The notes below the pieces were generated by a model. It was given only the letters and a program-made list of their open reading frames with translations, did no database searches and was not told where the DNA came from. Both the position numbers and the translations under genes were made by a program. 12,886 nucleotides of DNA. Source: JBDIAR01 sp039812545 (GTDB lineage: Bacteria; Actinomycetota; Actinomycetes; Actinomycetales; Dermatophilaceae). Shown here piece after piece: positions 5,577 through 12,613 of the stretch (position 1 is the first letter of the stretch; the number at the start of each line of letters is the position of its first letter). Location: assembly GCA_039812545.1 (NCBI GenBank), contig JBDIAR010000101.1:1-12886 (forward strand), given 5' to 3'.

Positions 5577-6001
5577 TGCGCCGGCTCCCGGTGGCTGCGC
5601 GGCGATCATCGGGTATGCCTGTGCTCCCCGACTACGCCGGAGTGGTCCTAGAACTCACCGATCGCATTCCTCCCGGCCGGGCACTGGCATACGGGCGGGT
5701 CGCCGCGATCGCGGCGGAACTGGGCTGGCCGGGCGGGCCTCGTCAGGTCGGCGCGGTGATGTCGGCATACGGGTCGAGTACGTGCTGGTGGCGGGTGGTG
5801 CGGGCCGATGGACGGGCGCCGCGGTGTCATGACGAGGAGGCGCTGACGCACTATCTCGCGGAGGGCACCCCGTTGCGCAACCGGCGTCCCGTCGTCGTGG
5901 ACATGGTCGCGGCGGCGCCCGGCCCGCTGCTGGCGCCGGACGATCCGCTGCGCCGGATCGCGCGCGGGCCGGATGCCCGGGCCGATGTCGGTGCCCCGTG
6001 A
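5576..6001 (+). CDS. Alkyltransferase-like (ATL) protein, MGMT family lacking the active cysteine
   Basis: A small protein of the O6-alkylguanine-DNA alkyltransferase DNA-binding fold. It has the family pattern RIPPGRALAYGRVAAIAAELG, then PRQVGAVMSAYG with the arginine finger at R56, then CWWRVVRADG. In true alkyltransferases the site is PCHRV; here tryptophan (W71) replaces the cysteine, as in ATL proteins (PWHRV). It therefore should bind and flip alkylated guanine without repairing it, flagging the lesion for nucleotide excision repair. The position before W71 is Cys70 rather than Pro, an oddity. The start is uncertain: ATG 5576 overlaps the DinB-like stop (TGATG) and gives 141 residues; ATG 5615 fits the family N-terminus better but has no ribosome site. 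Rv3204 is the mycobacterial counterpart by position. Confidence 0.88.
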   Translation: MRRLPVAARRSSGMPVLPDYAGVVLELTDRIPPGRALAYGRVAAIAAELGWPGGPRQVGAVMSAYGSSTCWWRVVRADGRAPRCHDEEALTHYLAEGTPLRNRRPVVVDMVAAAPGPLLAPDDPLRRIARGPDARADVGAP

Positions 6002-6013
6002 TGGAATCCCCTC

Positions 6014-9000
6014 GTGGCCATCCAGTCGGAGTTCTCCCGCGAGTCGGTGGTGCTCGATGCCGCCCAGCGGGCCGCGGTCGAGCACCTCGGCCCGGTGCTG
6101 CGCGTGCTCGGCGGGCCCGGTACGGGCAAGACGACGGTCGTCGTCGAACTCGTCGCGCAGTGGGTTGACCGCGGTCGGGTCGAAGCGCATCGGGTCGTCG
6201 CGCTCGCCGCGTCTCGGCGGGCGGCGGCCCGGCTGCGCGAGCGACTCGTCGCGCGGCTCGGCCGGACCACCCGCGAGCCGGTGGCGCGCACCGTTCAATC
6301 GCTGGCGTATGCCGTGTTGCACACCGAGGCCGTTCTCGCCCGCGAGCCCCGGCCCCGGCTGATCACGGGTCCCGAGCAGGACGCGATCCTCGCCGAGTTA
6401 CTCGCCGGGCACGCCGCCGGCGTCGGCGCCGCGCCGTCGTGGCCGCCGGCCGTGGTGCCGGCGCTGCGGACCCGGGGCTTCCGCGCCGAACTACGTGACC
6501 TGCTGATGCGCGCGGTCGAGGCCGGGCTGACCGGTGAGGACCTGGGCCGGCTCGGGGCGCGGCACGGTCGTCCGGAGTGGGGCGCGGCCGGTTCGGTGCT
6601 GGACGAGTACCTCGCGGTGAGCGGATTCGCCCGGCCGGGCGGGTTCGATCCGGCGGCGGTGGTTCGTTCGGCGGTGGGGGTGCTGACCTCAGATCCGGCG
6701 GCGCTGGCCCGGCTGGTCAAGGGCGTCGGACTCGTGGTGGTCGACGACGCGCAGGAGCTGACACCGGCGGCCGCGGAGTTGCTCGAGGTGCTCGCCGGAG
6801 CCGGGGTCGCCGTGGTGCTCGTGGGTGATCCGGACGAGACTGTGCTCGGTTTCCGGGGTTCGGATCCGGGCTTCCTGACGCAGGGCTGGACCGGCCTGGG
6901 AGGCGGGGGCGGGCAGACCGTCGTCTTGCACACCGACCACCGCGCGGGCGAGGTCTTGCGGGACGTGGCCGCCCGCGTGGCCGACCGGATCGCGCCGGCC
7001 GGCTCGGCACACCGCCGGCTCGTGGCCCCCGCCGGTCCGCCCGGACGCGCGGAGGTCTTGATCGCGCGCTCGGCCGCGCACGAGGGCGCGCTGATCGCCC
7101 AGGTTCTGCGCGAGGCCGCGGTGACCGAGGCGATGAACTGGGCCGACATGGCTGTCGTCGTGCGCGGCCGGAGTCGGGCCGCGACCTTGCGTCGCGCCCT
7201 GGAGGGGGCCGGCGTCCCGGTGGACAGCGCGGACGGCGCCATCCCGCTGCGCGACGAACCGGTCGTGGCGGCGCTGCTGACGCTCGCCGAGGCCGCCGCA
7301 GCGCTGGCCGCGGACCCGAGTAGCCCACCGGCGTGGTTCGACGCGACGGTGGTCGCCGAGTTGCTGCTGTCCCCGCTGGGCGGCGCGGACGGCGCGCAGC
7401 TGCGGCGGCTGCGACGCAGGTTGCGGGCCGCGGCCGGCGGACCGCCGCCGACCTCGGCCCAGATCGACCCCGCCCGGGCCGGCGAGGAGTTGCTGGTCGC
7501 CGCTGTGTGGGATGGGGTGACCGAACCCGGCGAGGCGCCGGCAGCAGGATCCGACGATCCGCTGCATCGGCTTCGCCGGGCGCTCGCGGCGGGGGTGACC
7601 CGACTGCGGGCGGGGTCTGCCTCGTCGGCGGCGATCGGGCGCCCTGCTCCGGCGAGTGCGGAGGACGTGCTCTGGGCCATTTGGGAGGCGACCGGTTGGG
7701 CGTCGCCCTGGCGTCGCGCGGCGCTGGCCGGCGGTGCCCGGGGACGGCGTGCCGACCACGACCTGGACGCGCTCGTGGCGATCCTGGCGGCCGCGGCCGG
7801 TTTCGCCGACCGGCTTCCGCACGCCGGGCTGCAGGCCTTCATCGACCAGGTCCGCAGCGAAGAGGTCGCGGCCGACTCGCTGGTGCCCACCGCCTTGGGC
7901 GGCGCACGGGTGGTCCTGACCACCCCGCAACAGGCCGCCGGCCGGCAGTGGGCGTTGGTGATCGTGGCCGGAGTCCAGCAGGGCGTGTGGCCGGACCTAA
8001 GGGTCCGCGACTCGCTGCTCGGTGCCGGGCGGCTCGTGGATGCGGTGCGGGGGTTGGAGCGCACCCCGCGCGAGGACGTGGCGCAGGTTCGCCGGGACGA
8101 ACTGCGGTTCTTCTACGTGGCCGTCACGCGGGCGGTCCAGCGGTTGGTCGTGACCGCGGTCCGCAACGACGACGACCAGCCCTCGCCGTTCGTCGACCTC
8201 GTCGATCCCCGCCCGGAAGAGGCCGGTCCGCGTCCGTATGCCGGAGTGGAGCATCCGATGACGCTGCCCGGTCTGGTCGCCCGATTGCGGCAGGTCGTCA
8301 CCGATCCGGGCGCGCTGTCCGTGCAGGCCGGTTCTGCGGGGGCGAGGCCCGGCTCCGGCGAGGCCGGCGAGGCAGCCGCGGCCTTGGCCTTGTTGGCCAA
8401 GTCAGGAGTCCCCGGAGCACACCCGGCGGACTGGTGGGATGTCCGCCCGACGAGCACGATGGCGCCGCGTCGGCCCGAGGGTGTCGTTCAGGCGCTGTCA
8501 CCGTCGAAGGTGGAGGCGTTTGGCCAGTGCGGGCTGCGCTGGTTCCTTCAGGGACGTGGGGCCGACCGGATGACCGGTTCCGCCGTCGCGGTCGGGCAAC
8601 TCGTCCACGACGTCGCCGCGGCGCTGCCGGACGACGCGGAGGTCGCGGCGGTGCACGCCGAGATCGACCGGCGCTGGACGGACCTGCAGGCTCCGCCGGG
8701 GTGGCAGGGCGAGCGCCTGCGCTCGCAGGCATACGAGATGGGCACCCGTCTGGTCGAGTACTGGCGCAGGTCGAAGGCCGCGGGCTGGGAGCGGGCCGGT
8801 GCCGAGGAACCGGTCGATGTCGTGATCGGAGCGGCCCGGGTTCGGGGTTCGATCGACCGCGTCGAGCGGCACGCCGACGGCCGGATTCGGATCGTGGACT
8901 ACAAGACCGGCGCCACGGTGCCCACGAAGGTCGCCGATCACCCCCAACTGGCCACCTACCAACTGGCGGTCCGCCGCGGCGGCTTGGCCCAGGTCGGTCC

Positions 9001-9241
9001 GGATGCGGTGGCCGGCGGCGCCGCGCTGGTGCGCCTCGGCAAGGCGGCGCCGACGAAGTCGAACGATCCCGTCGTCCAGGACGCCATGGACCCCGAGACC
9101 GAGGCCGCCGTGGAGGCCCTGGTGACCCGGACAGCGGCGGGTATGCGGGCCGCCGAGTTCACCGCGAGTGTCGGTGCCCACTGCCGCACCTGCCCCGTGC
9201 AGGCTTGCTGCCCGCTGCGACCAGAAGGAGACGCTCCATGA
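6014..9241 (+). CDS. adnA: AdnA, UvrD-like helicase with RecB-type nuclease (AdnAB subunit)
   Basis: One subunit of the AdnAB motor-nuclease that resects DNA double-strand breaks in actinobacteria. The 1075 residues divide into an N-terminal SF1A motor (Walker A GGPGTGKT with K39; motif II VVVDDAQ at 244-247; motif III GDPDETVLGFRG with D272; motif VI FFYVAVTRA with R706) and a C-terminal nuclease. The nuclease has D948 in SIDRVE and D962-x-K964 in VDYKTG. Cysteines C839 and C1057-x2-C1060-x5-C1066 match the four-cysteine iron-sulfur pattern known from AddB-type nucleases. Motif II has Asp245 where the catalytic Glu normally is, and motif III has Glu275 where AdnB has Gln, so this motor may be the weaker one. 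GTG 6014 starts 12 bases after the ATL stop; the ribosome site is poor. The stop overlaps the adnB ATG by four bases, which suits equal production of the two subunits. Confidence 0.93.
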   Translation: MAIQSEFSRESVVLDAAQRAAVEHLGPVLRVLGGPGTGKTTVVVELVAQWVDRGRVEAHRVVALAASRRAAARLRERLVARLGRTTREPVARTVQSLAYAVLHTEAVLAREPRPRLITGPEQDAILAELLAGHAAGVGAAPSWPPAVVPALRTRGFRAELRDLLMRAVEAGLTGEDLGRLGARHGRPEWGAAGSVLDEYLAVSGFARPGGFDPAAVVRSAVGVLTSDPAALARLVKGVGLVVVDDAQELTPAAAELLEVLAGAGVAVVLVGDPDETVLGFRGSDPGFLTQGWTGLGGGGGQTVVLHTDHRAGEVLRDVAARVADRIAPAGSAHRRLVAPAGPPGRAEVLIARSAAHEGALIAQVLREAAVTEAMNWADMAVVVRGRSRAATLRRALEGAGVPVDSADGAIPLRDEPVVAALLTLAEAAAALAADPSSPPAWFDATVVAELLLSPLGGADGAQLRRLRRRLRAAAGGPPPTSAQIDPARAGEELLVAAVWDGVTEPGEAPAAGSDDPLHRLRRALAAGVTRLRAGSASSAAIGRPAPASAEDVLWAIWEATGWASPWRRAALAGGARGRRADHDLDALVAILAAAAGFADRLPHAGLQAFIDQVRSEEVAADSLVPTALGGARVVLTTPQQAAGRQWALVIVAGVQQGVWPDLRVRDSLLGAGRLVDAVRGLERTPREDVAQVRRDELRFFYVAVTRAVQRLVVTAVRNDDDQPSPFVDLVDPRPEEAGPRPYAGVEHPMTLPGLVARLRQVVTDPGALSVQAGSAGARPGSGEAGEAAAALALLAKSGVPGAHPADWWDVRPTSTMAPRRPEGVVQALSPSKVEAFGQCGLRWFLQGRGADRMTGSAVAVGQLVHDVAAALPDDAEVAAVHAEIDRRWTDLQAPPGWQGERLRSQAYEMGTRLVEYWRRSKAAGWERAGAEEPVDVVIGAARVRGSIDRVERHADGRIRIVDYKTGATVPTKVADHPQLATYQLAVRRGGLAQVGPDAVAGGAALVRLGKAAPTKSNDPVVQDAMDPETEAAVEALVTRTAAGMRAAEFTASVGAHCRTCPVQACCPLRPEGDAP
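9220..9240 (+). promoter_or_regulatory. Strong ribosome site and ATGA overlap at adnA/adnB junction
   Basis: AAGGAG lies seven bases before the adnB ATG (9238), inside the last adnA codons. The ATG overlaps the adnA stop in ATGA. It is the best Shine-Dalgarno sequence in the repair run, suggesting independent strong loading of adnB in addition to coupling. Confidence 0.8.
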
Positions 9242-12200
9242 CCGCGCGGCCGGCTGTGATCGGCGCCCGCGCCATTGCCGAGGCGCTGGGGCGCCCGGAG
9301 CCGACCGACGAACAGGTCGCCGTCATCGAGGCACCGCCGGGTGCGCTCCTCGTCGTCGCAGGGGCCGGCTCGGGTAAGACCGAGACGATGACCGGCCGGG
9401 TCGTCTGGATCGTCGCCAACGGTCTGGTCGCCGCCGACGAGGTCCTCGGACTGACCTTCACCCGCAAGGCCGCCGGGGAGTTGTCCGAGCGAATCACGAC
9501 CCGCCTGACCGCGCTACGCGCCTGCGGCCTGTGGACACCGGAGGACGACCTGCCGGCATACCCGAGCGTGCAGACGTACCACGCGTATGCCGGGGAGTTG
9601 GTCCGCGAACACGCGCTGCGGGTCGGCCGCGAACCCGATGCCCGGCTGCTCACCGAGGCCGCCTGCTGGCAGTACGCCGACGCGGTCGTCGAGGCCTACG
9701 ACGGGGATCTGGCGGACGTGTCGTATGCCGCGAGCACGATGACCGAGGCCGTGGTGGCGCTGGCCGCGGAGTTGAGTGAACACCTGCTCAGCCCCGACGA
9801 CTTGGCGCACTGGATCGACGGTTTCCTCGCCGAGGTGCGCCGACCGCGAGCACCCGGTCGGTTGACGAAGCATCCGGCCGGCGACATCGAGACGGCGTTG
9901 CGGGCCCGGCGGGCGCTGCTGCCCCTGGTCACGGCATACCGGGACCGCAAGTTGGCGGCGGAGGCGATGGATTTCGCCGACGTCATGGCCCTGGCTGCCC
10001 GGATCGCCCTGGAGCACCCGGACGTGGGCGCTCGGGAACGGCGCCGGTACCGCGCTGTTCTGCTCGATGAGTTCCAGGACAGTTCGGATGCCCAGCTCGC
10101 CCTGCTGGCCGCGCTCTTCGGGCCCACCGGAGCCGGACTCGACGCCGAACTGTCGGTCACGGCGGTCGGCGACCCGAACCAGTCGATCTACGGCTGGCGC
10201 GGTGCCAGCAGCGGCACCCTGGTGCGTATGCCGTCCGCCTTCGGGGCGGCGGGGCAGGACGCGGCGCGCAGCCTGCGCACCAGTTGGCGCAATGACCGCC
10301 GGATCCTCGACGTCGCCAATGTGCTCGCCGCGCCGCTTCGCGCGAACCAGTCCGAGGCCCTGCCCGGGTGCGAGTTGGTGGCGCGCCCGGGAGCCGGGGA
10401 CGGCGTCGTGTCGATCGCGCGGGTGGCGACCCTGGAGGAGGAGGCGGACCTGATCGCCTCGGTGTTGCGGGCCCGCTGGTTCTCCACGTCCGGCGGGGAT
10501 GGGTCGGGTACGGACGATTCGAGCGGGGGCGAGCGGCCGACGGCCGCGGTGTTGTGCCGGCGGCGTTCGCAGTTCGAGGTGATCGCCAGAATCCTGCGCG
10601 AGCACGGCCTGCCCGTGGAAATCGTCGGCCTCGGCGGGTTGCTGCTCGCCCCCGAGATCGTCGAACTGGTCGCGCTGTTGACGGTGGTGCACGACCCGTC
10701 TCGCGGAGATCAGCTGATGCGTCTGCTCACCGGCGCCGTATGCCGGTTGGGCGTGGCCGATATCGAGGTGTTGTCCGCGTGGTCGCACCACCTCGGCCGC
10801 ACCGACGCCGACCAGGCGGGGGAGGTGGCGCTCGGGGACGCGCTCGATCAGCTGCCGCCGCCGGATTGGACGGCTCCCGGCGGGCTGCGGCTCAGCGCCG
10901 CCGGGCGCACCCGAGTCGAGCACCTGGCCGCGGTCGTGGGCCAGGTCCGCCGTCTTGGCACCGCGGCCCTGCCCGAGGTCGTCGCCACCGCCGAGCGGGC
11001 GCTGGGGCTTGATGTGGAGCTCACCGCCCGGCCGGGGGTGGACCCCGGGGTGGCCCGAGCCCACTTGGACGCGTTCGCCGAGGTCGTCGACGACTTCACC
11101 GCGGCGGCCGATCGCCCGGGACTGGGTGCCTTCCTGTCCTGGCTGGACGCCGCTCGCGAGCGGGAACGCGGGCTGGAGGCCCCGGAGACCGAACCCAATA
11201 CCGGCGCGGTCCAGGTCATGACGATTCACGCCGCCAAGGGGCTGGAATGGGATGTCGTGGCGGTCCCCGGTCTCGTCGAAGGCACTCTCCCGGCGGGTTG
11301 CACGGGCACGATCGGTGACGGGGGCGAACCGGCATACCGTGAACCCAGCGCGAAGGGGTGGACGCAGGGACTGGCGGGGGTGCCGTATCCGCTGCGGCGC
11401 GACGCGTCGGGGCTGCCCGTCTTCGAGATCGCCGGAGCCGAGGACTGGCCGGCGTTGCGGGACGAGGTTGCGGCGTTCGGCAAGCGGGTCGGGGCGCACG
11501 AGCTGGCCGAGGAACGCCGACTCGCCTACGTGGCGACGACCCGGGCCCGGCATGAGGTGCTGCTCACCGCGGCGATCTGGGGGGACGGGTCCAAGCCCCG
11601 GGTGCATTCGAGATTCCTGGAGGAGATTCGCCGGGCGTTCGGTCCCGGTGCGGGGGCGTGGTCGCTCGATGTCCTGCGCTGGGCCGAGCTACCCGCGCCG
11701 GAGACACCTAACCCGCGGATGTCCAGCGCGCTGACCGCGCGCTGGCCGACGCTGGACCGGCAGAGTCTGCGCGCCCAGGCCGCGACCCGGGCGGCCGACC
11801 AGGTGCGGGCCGCCCTCGCCGCGCCCGAGGAGGCAGCGACCGGCGCGTGGCTCGACCTGGCCCGACGCCTGCTCGCCGAGCGTCGGCGCGCACAGCTGCC
11901 CGACCCGGCCCCGCCGGTCACACACCTGTCCGCGTCGGGCCTGGTGGACCTGGCGGGTGATCCGGCGGGATTTGCCGCTCGGGTGCGCCGTCCCATGCCC
12001 GCTCCACCGGCTCCCGCCGCCCGGCGCGGCACCGCGTTCCACGCGTGGGTGGAGGAACACTTCCGCTCCGCGGCGATCGTCGACGTCGACGACCTGCCCG
12101 GCAGCGCCGACCAGGACGACGGCGTCGATGCCGACTTGGCGGCGATGAAGGCCCTGTTCCTCGCCGGCGAGTGGGCCGACCGGGTGCCGCTGGAGGTCGA

Positions 12201-12594
12201 ATCCGCCATCGAAACCGTCATCGGCGGGGTATCGGTACGGGCCCGGATCGACGCGGTGTTCCCCGACATCGACGCCGAGGCGGCCGACGGGACCGACGTG
12301 GTAGACGGGACCGAGGTGGCTGACGCGGTTCTCGGGGACGGTGGCGCCCCGGCAGGAGTCGTGGTCGTGGACTGGAAGACCGGTCTGCGGCCGGGGCCGA
12401 CCGAGGTCGCCCGGCGCGCCCTGCAACTCGGGGTGTATGCCCACGCCTACCGCGAGCTGACCGGAGCGCGGGTTCGGGCCGCGTTCTACTACGCGCGCAC
12501 CGGCGAGACCGAATGGGTCGAACTGCCCGACAGCGCGCAGATCCGGGCCGTCCTGGACCAGTCGATCGCCCAACTCGACGGAGCGGCGAGATGA
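9238..12594 (+). CDS. adnB: AdnB, UvrD-like helicase with RecB-type nuclease (AdnAB subunit)
   Basis: The 1118-residue partner of AdnA and, by the mycobacterial work, the dominant motor of the complex. Motor motifs are complete: Q26 (PTDEQVAVIEA), Walker A GAGSGKT with K47, motif II LLDEFQD at 275-281 with D277/E278, motif III GDPNQSIYGWRG with D312, MTIHAAKGLEWDVV from 661, and YVATTRA with R769. The C-terminal nuclease shows H935 (GTAFHAWVEEHF), D1005 (ARIDAVF) and D1045-x-K1047 (VDWKTG). It lacks the four-cysteine cluster seen in AdnA. Between D1005 and D1045 an acidic insertion contains a short internal duplication (12286-12321). ATG 9238 is chosen for its strong AAGGAG seven bases upstream and the ATGA overlap; the frame is open far upstream only because of high GC. 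It converges on a minus-strand gene 19 bases away. Confidence 0.95.
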   Translation: MTARPAVIGARAIAEALGRPEPTDEQVAVIEAPPGALLVVAGAGSGKTETMTGRVVWIVANGLVAADEVLGLTFTRKAAGELSERITTRLTALRACGLWTPEDDLPAYPSVQTYHAYAGELVREHALRVGREPDARLLTEAACWQYADAVVEAYDGDLADVSYAASTMTEAVVALAAELSEHLLSPDDLAHWIDGFLAEVRRPRAPGRLTKHPAGDIETALRARRALLPLVTAYRDRKLAAEAMDFADVMALAARIALEHPDVGARERRRYRAVLLDEFQDSSDAQLALLAALFGPTGAGLDAELSVTAVGDPNQSIYGWRGASSGTLVRMPSAFGAAGQDAARSLRTSWRNDRRILDVANVLAAPLRANQSEALPGCELVARPGAGDGVVSIARVATLEEEADLIASVLRARWFSTSGGDGSGTDDSSGGERPTAAVLCRRRSQFEVIARILREHGLPVEIVGLGGLLLAPEIVELVALLTVVHDPSRGDQLMRLLTGAVCRLGVADIEVLSAWSHHLGRTDADQAGEVALGDALDQLPPPDWTAPGGLRLSAAGRTRVEHLAAVVGQVRRLGTAALPEVVATAERALGLDVELTARPGVDPGVARAHLDAFAEVVDDFTAAADRPGLGAFLSWLDAARERERGLEAPETEPNTGAVQVMTIHAAKGLEWDVVAVPGLVEGTLPAGCTGTIGDGGEPAYREPSAKGWTQGLAGVPYPLRRDASGLPVFEIAGAEDWPALRDEVAAFGKRVGAHELAEERRLAYVATTRARHEVLLTAAIWGDGSKPRVHSRFLEEIRRAFGPGAGAWSLDVLRWAELPAPETPNPRMSSALTARWPTLDRQSLRAQAATRAADQVRAALAAPEEAATGAWLDLARRLLAERRRAQLPDPAPPVTHLSASGLVDLAGDPAGFAARVRRPMPAPPAPAARRGTAFHAWVEEHFRSAAIVDVDDLPGSADQDDGVDADLAAMKALFLAGEWADRVPLEVESAIETVIGGVSVRARIDAVFPDIDAEAADGTDVVDGTEVADAVLGDGGAPAGVVVVDWKTGLRPGPTEVARRALQLGVYAHAYRELTGARVRAAFYYARTGETEWVELPDSAQIRAVLDQSIAQLDGAAR
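12286..12321 (+). repeat. 18-bp imperfect tandem duplication in the adnB nuclease insertion
   Basis: Bases 12286-12303 and 12304-12321 both begin GACGGGACCGA and encode DGTDVV and DGTEVA in an acidic loop between the nuclease residues D1005 and D1045. It is in frame and probably a surface-loop expansion. Confidence 0.7.
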
Positions 12595-12613
12595 GATGGA
12601 GCGGCCAGCTGAT

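Larger units (their letters stand above)
849..12441. repeat. Dispersed GTATGCC / GGCATAC motif, 22 copies
   Basis: GTATGCC starts at 849, 865, 1849, 2478, 3383, 5613, 6307, 8236, 9585, 9723, 10226, 10738 and 12435. GGCATAC starts at 2178, 2737, 4594, 5686, 5764, 8728, 9555, 9933 and 11331. One further hexamer, GTATGC at 9141, is followed by G. Fifteen of the 22 are followed by G (read as GTATGCC) and nearly all are preceded by G or C, so the consensus is S-GTATGCC-G. With G and C at 0.36 each, about one copy would be expected over both strands. None lies in the toxin-antitoxin region (1-683), and the longest gap is 6314-8235. Copies occur in coding and non-coding DNA and in different codon frames. 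Confidence 0.85.

Noticed and set aside
6295..8064. Open frame of 589 codons antisense to adnA
   Set aside because: The product is Ser/Ala/Arg/Pro-rich with no recognisable domain, as expected for the complement of a very GC-rich gene. AdnA motifs are unmistakable on the other strand.
7333..9237. Upstream in-frame extension of adnB through the 3' half of adnA
   Set aside because: The extension is Arg/Gly-rich nonsense in the +1 frame of adnA. ATG 9238 has a strong ribosome site and the expected family N-terminus.
9514..11607. Open frame of 697 codons antisense to adnB
   Set aside because: Low-complexity Arg/Gly/Gln-rich product lying wholly within adnB; a GC-driven shadow.
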